Origin: Promethearchaeota archaeon
GTDB lineage: Archaea; Asgardarchaeota; Lokiarchaeia; Sigyniarchaeales; SOKP01
Length of the DNA stretch: 40,035 nt
Direction of reading: 5' to 3'
NCBI GenBank assembly: GCA_019057795.1
Contig: JAHLWS010000036.1
Location: forward strand, 1 to 40,035
This document shows positions 34,605-40,035 of this stretch, piece after piece (positions within the stretch are counted from its first letter, which is position 1; every line of letters starts with the position of its first letter). The notes beneath the pieces were generated by a model that did not search any database, was not told the origin of the DNA, and saw only the letters and a list, made by a program, of their open reading frames with translations. The position numbers were made by a program, and so were the translations under genes.

Positions 34605-36443
34605 TTAAAGATTATCTAGTCCTAATTTTTCTAGCTTATCTTGTTTTGGATAACCAGTTTTAGAATCAAATGTTCTATATTTATAATAGGCTTCTTTTAA
34701 TTGTTCAAAATTAGGAGTCTTACCTGCAGAGCCTCCTTCATTTACGGGATTGAGAACGATTTTTGGTAATCTATCATCTGCGGGAGTAATTCCCATTTTT
34801 AAATTAAATAAACGTTTCACCATGTATATACGTTCTCCTAATATTTTGAAGTCCTCCATAGTTAAGTTTAATCCTGCTGCTTTAGTTAAGATATCGAGAA
34901 TCATCGTGGGAGGTTGATTAGCAAACGAACACACTATTAATGCACTATATATCGCACGATAATCTTGAATGCGAGCACAAAATTCTGCCATTGCTGCATC
35001 ATCTTGATACCAATCTACATTTGGATTAATTCCAAAGTCGTCAAGGGCTACTCCTAATAGAATTAAATAGGGATCACATGATGTATGGCATGGGCCTCGA
35101 GGAGTTGCCAAGGCATAACTAACAGCCATTCCAAACATTCTCCGCAAATCATGGTATGGTATTTCCATACCATAAACTGTAGCAATCTCATCTTGAGGAA
35201 TGTTAAATTTATGTCCAACTTTATCTGAACCTTCAGCCATTACATCTCCAATACCCTCTTTTAACGCAATCATCTTAATTAATTCAAGAGCAGGAGTAAT
35301 TTCGCCCCATTTTGGCTCTAATCCATTAATATCATCGGAATTTATTTTTCCGTTATTAAATAGATAATAGATAAATGCTATTGTACTACTGCCGCTAATT
35401 GTATCTATTCCGTAATCGTTGCATAAGTAATTCGCTTTCTGGATTGCTTCGAGATTATCGTTTAAAATCATAGAACCAAATCCTGCCACGGTTTCATATT
35501 CAGCTGCTTCAATCTCATTATCAGTTTTATATTCACCCTCTTTAATTACTGCCCTCTTTGCACAACCAATAGGGCATGAAAAACAGGGAAAACTTCCCGA
35601 AAATATTTTTTCAAAAGCAGTAGACCCTGAAATATTGAAAGCACCCTCCCATGTCCCTAATGTCCAATATTTTATTGGTAATTCACCTGATGCATTGTAC
35701 ATATCAACAACTCCAGATGTACCAAGACTTCCCATCATTTGTGTCGTAAACGAAGACATCAGATTATCGGTTGCTGCTTTAACTGCTGCTTTAAATTCGT
35801 CTGGTTCAGCAGTTTCATACTTTCTCTTTGCTCCTCTAACTGTTATTGCTTTCAATTTTTTTGAGCCCATTACGGCACCCATACCTGTTCTTCCCGCAGC
35901 TTTTTCCTCTGACCCAATAATCGCGAATTTTACAAGATTTTCGCCAGCTTGCCCTATACACGCAACTCGCGTTAGCTGTGACCCTGATTTTTCCTTTAAT
36001 ATTTTTGTTGTTTCAAATATTCCCTTCCCCCATAAGCTAGAAGCATCTTTAATCTCTGCTCCATTATCATTTATTTCCAAATATATTGGGCTTTCAGAAG
36101 CTCCTTTAATAACTATTCCATCGTAACCTGTTTTTCTTAATTCCGGACCAAAGAAACCACCACAATTGGATTCGCCCCAAATTCCTGTTAGAGGAGATTT
36201 AGCACAAGCAACGAACCTTCCACTAGTAGGAACATTAGACCCACAAAAAAGTCCTGTCATAAACATTAATATATTATCCGGCGAAAGTGGGTCAGTATCT
36301 TTGTCAATCTTGTCGTATAAATATCTACACGCATATCCAGCGCCTCCGAGAAAATTCTCTGCGATAGAATCGTCAATCACTTCTTCACTAATCTCTTTGC
36401 TACTTAAATTAACTACTAAAAGTTTTCCAACAAAACCTTTCAT
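34605..36443 (-). CDS. aor: Aldehyde:ferredoxin oxidoreductase (tungstopterin AOR)
   Basis: Oxidises aldehydes to acids with ferredoxin as acceptor, or the reverse, using a bis-pterin tungsten centre and one [4Fe-4S] cluster. The 612-residue protein opens with MKGFVGKLLVVNL and has GPELRKTGYDGIVIKG and AGRTGMGAVMGSKKLKAI (pterin binding). The cluster ligands are Cys287-x2-Cys290-x3-Cys294, plus Cys505 near the end, which match the Pyrococcus enzyme closely. The N-terminal domain and the CNDYGIDTIS segment are also typical. The start is ATG 36443 with AAAGGTG 8 bases upstream; a TTG at 36461 is the alternative. Substrates could include aldehydes from 2-oxoacid decarboxylation during amino-acid fermentation. 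Confidence 0.94.
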   Translation of the reverse strand: MKGFVGKLLVVNLSSKEISEEVIDDSIAENFLGGAGYACRYLYDKIDKDTDPLSPDNILMFMTGLFCGSNVPTSGRFVACAKSPLTGIWGESNCGGFFGPELRKTGYDGIVIKGASESPIYLEINDNGAEIKDASSLWGKGIFETTKILKEKSGSQLTRVACIGQAGENLVKFAIIGSEEKAAGRTGMGAVMGSKKLKAITVRGAKRKYETAEPDEFKAAVKAATDNLMSSFTTQMMGSLGTSGVVDMYNASGELPIKYWTLGTWEGAFNISGSTAFEKIFSGSFPCFSCPIGCAKRAVIKEGEYKTDNEIEAAEYETVAGFGSMILNDNLEAIQKANYLCNDYGIDTISGSSTIAFIYYLFNNGKINSDDINGLEPKWGEITPALELIKMIALKEGIGDVMAEGSDKVGHKFNIPQDEIATVYGMEIPYHDLRRMFGMAVSYALATPRGPCHTSCDPYLILLGVALDDFGINPNVDWYQDDAAMAEFCARIQDYRAIYSALIVCSFANQPPTMILDILTKAAGLNLTMEDFKILGERIYMVKRLFNLKMGITPADDRLPKIVLNPVNEGGSAGKTPNFEQLKEAYYKYRTFDSKTGYPKQDKLEKLGLDNL

Positions 36444-36451
36444 TTGAATAA

Positions 36452-36458
36452 CACCTTT
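36452..36458 (-). promoter_or_regulatory. Shine-Dalgarno site setting the aor start
   Basis: AAAGGTG on the minus strand, 8 bases before ATG 36443. It overlaps the coding region that would be implied by the upstream TTG start and so favours the ATG. Confidence 0.55.
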
Positions 36459-36608
36459 CAAGTTATATTTTTAATATTTTTAATTTTAATCGTAGGTATT
36501 TCGATTAATTATGTTAATCTAGATACGATTATTAATTCTTTAAATATTAAATATTCATGTTTAGAATTTATAAGAATTTATTTATATTTTCCTAAAATTG
36601 ATATTTTT

Positions 36609-38336
36609 TTACTTAAAGATTTTCACTTCACGATCTTCTAGTTTTTCTAACGAAGGAGGAAATTTCGTTAGGTTATTACGTTCAATATTTAAATACCGAA
36701 GTGAAGTAAGAGAATCTATTGATTCTGGTATTTCTGTTATGTAATTAGTTCTTAAAAATAAGTATTTTAAGGATTTTAAATTACCAATTGTTTCTGGAAG
36801 TTTTGTTAATTCATTGTTTCCTAAATATAGATACTTTAATTTTTCAAGGTCACCAATCGATGCAGGTATTTCTTTTAAGTCGTTATAGTATAAGTACAGT
36901 CTTTTAAGAGATCGTAGAGAACCAATTGAAGCGGGAATTTCTTTTATAGTATTCTTTCCTAAATCTAAATTTTCTAAAGTAGATAAAGATCCTATAGTGT
37001 CTGGAATTGTTTCTAATCGATTAAATCCTATTATTAAGTTCTTTAAGAGCGGTAATTTACCGATAGTAGATACCAAACTGGTTAATTTATTAGTAGAAAT
37101 ATCAAGTTCCCTTAAAGAAGACAATAATCCTATTGACTCAGGTAAAACTGATAATTGGTTTTTGCTTAAATCTAATACTTCAAGAGAAGATAAATTTCCT
37201 ATGGATTCTGGAAGTTTTGTTAGTTTATTATCGTATAAATCCAATTCTTTTAAAGATTTTAGTTGCCCAATTGAGTCGGGAAGTTCTTTTAATTCATTTT
37301 GATCAACTTTCAACGATTCTAGAGTAGTTAAATTACTTATAGAATTATGAAGGAATTTAAGATTGTTTCTATCAAACTTTAATATTTTAATTGAACTTAA
37401 ACTATCCATATCCGGTAATTGAGTTAATTCATTACTAGAAAGTTCTAATCTTAGAAGAGATTTTAGTTGCCCAATTGAGTCGGGAAGTTCCGTTAGATAA
37501 TTAGAAGAGATATTTAAACTTTCTAATGATTTAAGAGAACCAATTTCAGGAAGTAATGGTAGCTTATTTGACGCTAATCCTAAATATTTAAGATTTTTTA
37601 AATTACCTATTGAATCAGGCACATACGTTAAATTATTTCCTTTTAAGAATAGCGACGACAACGACGATAAATTACCAATGGCATTAGGTAATTTACTTAA
37701 TTTATTATTTCTTAAATTTAACCTTTTTAAAGAACTTAGAGAACCTATTGACTCTGGAAGAGTGGTTAAATTATTTTTTCCTAAATATAACAGTTCTAAA
37801 GATTTAAGATGCTCAATAGAATTCGGGAGTTCATCAATTTTATTTTGGCTAAGATCTAAAGATTTTAAATTTCTTAATGACCCAATACTCTCAGGAATTT
37901 CAGTTAATGAATTATCACTTAGGTCCAATAATGTAAGAGAAGATAACGAACTAATCGTCTCTGGTAAAATTGTTAATCGATTCGATTCTAAATGTAATTC
38001 TTTTAGTGAAACTAAAGAATAAATCGCTTTTGGTAATTTTACTAATTTATTTTCGCTTAAATCTAAAGTGTTGAGAGCTGAAATAAAACAAAGTTCCTCT
38101 GGTATTACTTTTAACTTATTACCCCTAACTATTAGTTTTTTTAGATAAGTGAGTGTGGTAATTTTTTCGGGTATTATCGTTAATCCACACGAAAACAAGC
38201 TTAAGCCATCTACATGGTTATCTTTAACAGTATACCCAAAAGTATAACTTTGTAGCTCTGGTACTTCTGGAATGGGTACACCTATTAATTTTTCTATATA
38301 TTCGAGAAACTTCTGTTCTTCTTCTGGAAGGGTCAT
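36609..38336 (-). CDS. Leucine-rich repeat protein with 22 tandem repeats
   Basis: A 575-residue soluble solenoid protein. After a head of about 60 residues (EEEQKFLEYIEKLIGVPIPE) come 22 LRRs of the Shoc2/plant-intracellular type, with the consensus L-x-x-L-x-x-L-x-L-x-x-N-x-[LI]-x-x-[LI]-P-x-[ST]-I-[GS]. Twenty repeats have 23 residues; repeats 9 and 11 have 22. Repeats 12 and 16 have lost the consensus Pro. A charged cap (KLEDREVKIFK) closes the protein. No signal peptide, membrane helix, kinase or GTPase domain is present, so it is probably a cytoplasmic protein-binding scaffold. Such LRR proteins are abundant in Lokiarchaeal genomes. The partner is unknown, and it is not in an operon with aor, which lies 165 bases downstream. 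Confidence 0.92.
   Translation of the reverse strand: MTLPEEEQKFLEYIEKLIGVPIPEVPELQSYTFGYTVKDNHVDGLSLFSCGLTIIPEKITTLTYLKKLIVRGNKLKVIPEELCFISALNTLDLSENKLVKLPKAIYSLVSLKELHLESNRLTILPETISSLSSLTLLDLSDNSLTEIPESIGSLRNLKSLDLSQNKIDELPNSIEHLKSLELLYLGKNNLTTLPESIGSLSSLKRLNLRNNKLSKLPNAIGNLSSLSSLFLKGNNLTYVPDSIGNLKNLKYLGLASNKLPLLPEIGSLKSLESLNISSNYLTELPDSIGQLKSLLRLELSSNELTQLPDMDSLSSIKILKFDRNNLKFLHNSISNLTTLESLKVDQNELKELPDSIGQLKSLKELDLYDNKLTKLPESIGNLSSLEVLDLSKNQLSVLPESIGLLSSLRELDISTNKLTSLVSTIGKLPLLKNLIIGFNRLETIPDTIGSLSTLENLDLGKNTIKEIPASIGSLRSLKRLYLYYNDLKEIPASIGDLEKLKYLYLGNNELTKLPETIGNLKSLKYLFLRTNYITEIPESIDSLTSLRYLNIERNNLTKFPPSLEKLEDREVKIFK
36645..38156 (-). repeat. LRR-coding tandem array, 69-base period
   Basis: 22 consecutive units of 69 bases (two of 66) encode the LRRs. 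Some pairs are close in DNA as well as in protein (for example the QLKSL units 10/11 and 13/14), so duplication within the array continues or is recent. Confidence 0.85.
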
Positions 38337-38483
38337 GTGTTATTTTTGATTGTTATGCAATTCATTGATCAATTATCAAAATACCTAAATAGATAATCAA
38401 AATGCATATATTTATTGTTTAACATTTCGGTAAAATCAGCTTAGAATGTGAAAAAATAAAAAAAAATAGTAAATGAATTATGA

Positions 38484-39683
38484 TTAGAAGTCAACATCTT
38501 TTCCTTCAAATGCATACTCATAGAGTTTCCCAAATTCCTCGGTATTGGCAGATCTTGGGCCAAGAACGCTAGAAGAATCTTCAAAACAAAGGTTTATTAA
38601 GACACTAATATTTTTATCATAATCCTCCTTTGTAGCACCTATTTCCTTTAAACTTAAAGAAAATCCAACTTCTTTTTGAAGTTCTTTTACTTTTTCTATG
38701 ACAATTTTTGCTGCTTTTTTGTTGTTGTCATCCCAATTTGCCCATCCTAACTGTTTCGCCACTTTTCCAAGTAAATCTTCAGTTTTATCTGCCTCATCTG
38801 GGTTGTTTAAACTGTACTGCAATACATAAGGGAGAAAAATACCCACTGCCCTACCATGAGGAACATGGAAGACGGAGCCCCATGAATGCCCAAGAGTATG
38901 CGCAAGTTGTGCTTGAGAATTACCAAAAGCTAACCCCGCCATTGTAGCTGCTTGATGCATATAATCTCGTGCTTCCATATTTTTACCATCCTTAGCAACT
39001 ATTGGTAGATACTTGAAAATCAATTCAATTGCTTTTAGAGCCATTGCATAGCTAAACTCATTTTTCCAAAGAGATGTAATACCTTCTAAAGAATGTGCTA
39101 AAGCATCAAAAGCTGTATCTACTGTTAGTTTTGGTGGCATTCCTACTGCAAAAATTGGGTCGACTATAGCGAAGGAGGGCATTATACTCTTATGCAAGAA
39201 AAAGTGCTTTTTCCATATTCCATCAATAAACCTAGAGACAACACTTACATTAGTAATTTCCGCTCCTGTTCCAGATGTAGTAGTAATAGCAACAAATTTT
39301 GACTTATTTCTCAGTTTATACAGTTCCCCATTAAAGGGATGTATATCATCAAGAGAAAGTTCAGGAAATTCATTTAAACACCATACAACCTTAGCAGTAT
39401 CCATAACTGAGCCGCCGCCTAAAGCTATGACCAAATCAGGGGCATAATCGATACATTGTTGTCTCGCAGATAGTACATCATCTTCGTGAGGATCTGGTTG
39501 TACATCAGTAAAAATTTTATATTCTTTTCCAAATTTGTCTAATTTTTCAGTTAATATCTTTAAATAACCTAATTCTTCTAACACCTTATCTGTTACAACA
39601 AATACTTTTTGGCCAGGAATAAATTCAAGAAAATCTATGGCATCTTCGCCATATATAATACCTGGACTATAAAAAAACCACAT
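38484..39683 (-). CDS. Iron-containing (group III) alcohol dehydrogenase
   Basis: A 399-residue NAD(P)-dependent dehydrogenase of the Fe-ADH family that interconverts an alcohol and an aldehyde or ketone. The nucleotide-binding motif is ALGGGSVMDTAKVVW, followed by ITTTSGTGAEITNVSV. The metal ligands Asp193, His197, His262 and His276 fall in FDALAHSLEG and AHTLGHSWGSVFHVPHG, with spacing equal to FucO. The N-terminus MWFFYSPGIIYGEDAIDFL is typical of the archaeal branch. Together with AOR it could dispose of reducing power from amino-acid fermentation, but the two genes are separated by the LRR gene. ATG start; a 115-base AT-rich gap lies upstream before the partial TnpB. Confidence 0.93.
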   Translation of the reverse strand: MWFFYSPGIIYGEDAIDFLEFIPGQKVFVVTDKVLEELGYLKILTEKLDKFGKEYKIFTDVQPDPHEDDVLSARQQCIDYAPDLVIALGGGSVMDTAKVVWCLNEFPELSLDDIHPFNGELYKLRNKSKFVAITTTSGTGAEITNVSVVSRFIDGIWKKHFFLHKSIMPSFAIVDPIFAVGMPPKLTVDTAFDALAHSLEGITSLWKNEFSYAMALKAIELIFKYLPIVAKDGKNMEARDYMHQAATMAGLAFGNSQAQLAHTLGHSWGSVFHVPHGRAVGIFLPYVLQYSLNNPDEADKTEDLLGKVAKQLGWANWDDNNKKAAKIVIEKVKELQKEVGFSLSLKEIGATKEDYDKNISVLINLCFEDSSSVLGPRSANTEEFGKLYEYAFEGKDVDF

Positions 39684-39798
39684 TTAGTTTTTCACCTAAT
39701 ACTTATTTTTGGAGTTATATTTAATATTATTATTTACGATCCAAGTTAATTTTAATTTCCCTTCATGAAATAAAAATTTTATTCTAAAAATTTTGTAA

Positions 39799-40035
39799 TT
39801 ATGAAACAGCAATAGAATACGGATATAACCCTATACCCTCTATCCCATCAACCAATACGGCATTTGGGACTACTTTCTTAATTATATTATACCCCGCATT
39901 GACATCGGCGTTAAGAATAATTCCTTTCTTACTTCGAAATAGCCCTCTGTTAATTCGCTTTCCGGCATATTTTTTGTGTTTTTGAATGGATTCGTTATCT
40001 AAAAAACTGCATTTAGAGGTATAAGATTCCTTTTC
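39799..40035 (-). CDS. tnpB: TnpB (IS200/IS605 OrfB), C-terminal part, cut by the window edge
   Basis: 78 residues remain, starting at ESYTSKCSFLDNESIQKH and passing through YAGKRINRGLFRSKKG and the RuvC-III motif NADVNAGYNIIKKV to a TAA stop. The catalytic Asp of RuvC-III is present, unlike in the TnpB-like gene at 13.7 kb. The ESYTSKCSF-type sequence marks a different TnpB branch. The rest of the gene and any tnpA lie beyond the window, so completeness cannot be judged. Confidence 0.85.
   Translation of the reverse strand, partial: EKESYTSKCSFLDNESIQKHKKYAGKRINRGLFRSKKGIILNADVNAGYNIIKKVVPNAVLVDGIEGIGLYPYSIAVS

Noticed and set aside
34605..36126. Plus-strand frames inside the aor gene.
   Set aside because: They have the proline- and serine-rich composition typical of the reverse complement of a well-conserved gene and match no family I know.
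36444..36641. A 65-codon plus-strand frame between aor and the LRR gene.
   Set aside because: It is an AT-driven hydrophobic sequence, begins at the aor start codon on the other strand, runs into the LRR gene and has no ribosome binding site.
36645..38156. Regular 69-base DNA periodicity that could be taken for a CRISPR array or minisatellite.
   Set aside because: The period is fully explained by in-frame leucine-rich repeats; there are no identical repeats with unique spacers.
1..40035. tRNA and rRNA genes.
   Set aside because: I looked for T-loop-like GGTTCGAATC motifs and GC-rich islands on both strands. The few TTCGAAT matches (for example near 18546 and 25372) lack a CCA-side stem or D-arm and sit in AT-rich gaps.

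Overview
The window looks like part of an AT-rich archaeal chromosome, most probably an Asgard archaeon of the Lokiarchaeia type. The archaeal signs are RadA recombinase, Alba, a separate ADP-forming acetyl-CoA synthetase beta subunit and an aldehyde:ferredoxin oxidoreductase. The Asgard signs are a Ras/Rab-like GTPase fused to a roadblock-like domain, a giant membrane protein carrying a longin/roadblock-like cytoplasmic domain, and a 22-repeat LRR protein. I recognise these families by eye; no database was searched. No rRNA, tRNA or CRISPR array was found.

Layout. (1) 0.2-6.2 kb: a SERCA-like P-type Ca2+ ATPase, a metallo-beta-lactamase-fold enzyme, the roadblock-GTPase fusion and AcdB. (2) 6.4-12.0 kb: one 1,875-residue protein with an N-terminal anchor, a long sequon-rich ectodomain of repeated beta-sandwich-like units, one transmembrane helix and a cytoplasmic module of about 425 residues. 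(3) 12.1-19.5 kb: housekeeping genes (radA with an unusual N-terminal extension, pgi, aspartokinase, a polyferredoxin, alba, a dCMP-type deaminase). A zinc-ribbon-less TnpB relative sits between radA and pgi. (4) 19.6-25.2 kb: a very AT-rich glycan block. It holds a possible GT-C membrane protein, a GT2 glycosyltransferase, a flippase-like membrane protein, and an acetyltransferase / Gfo-Idh-MocA oxidoreductase / DegT aminotransferase operon for an N-acetylated amino sugar. The aminotransferase has an in-frame TAA 67 codons before its natural end. (5) 25.6-28.3 kb: a LarA-family protein behind two perfect inverted repeats, and a U32 protein. (6) 28.4-34.2 kb: a complete histidine-to-glutamate route, with hutU-hutH-hutI on the minus strand and ftcD convergent to it; the urocanase is the long form resembling animal UROC1. 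(7) 34.4-40.0 kb: YwbE, a tungsten-type AOR, the LRR protein, an iron-type alcohol dehydrogenase and the 3' end of a second, canonical TnpB.

How the genes fit together. The metabolic genes suit an anaerobic amino-acid fermenter. Histidine is degraded to glutamate with transfer of the formimino group to a folate carrier. AOR and the iron-type ADH can interconvert acids, aldehydes and alcohols with ferredoxin or NAD(P)H. AcdB (its alpha subunit is not in the window) makes ATP from acyl-CoA. The surface protein, the GTPase fusion and the LRR protein belong to the eukaryote-like signalling and scaffold repertoire of Asgard archaea. The glycan block could supply sugars for the many N-glycosylation sequons of the surface protein; that link is inference. 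The most notable points are the giant outside-to-inside protein, the interrupted aminotransferase, the D-E-H active-site pattern of the TnpB relative with hairpins at its 3' end, and the zinc-motif/acidic extension of RadA.
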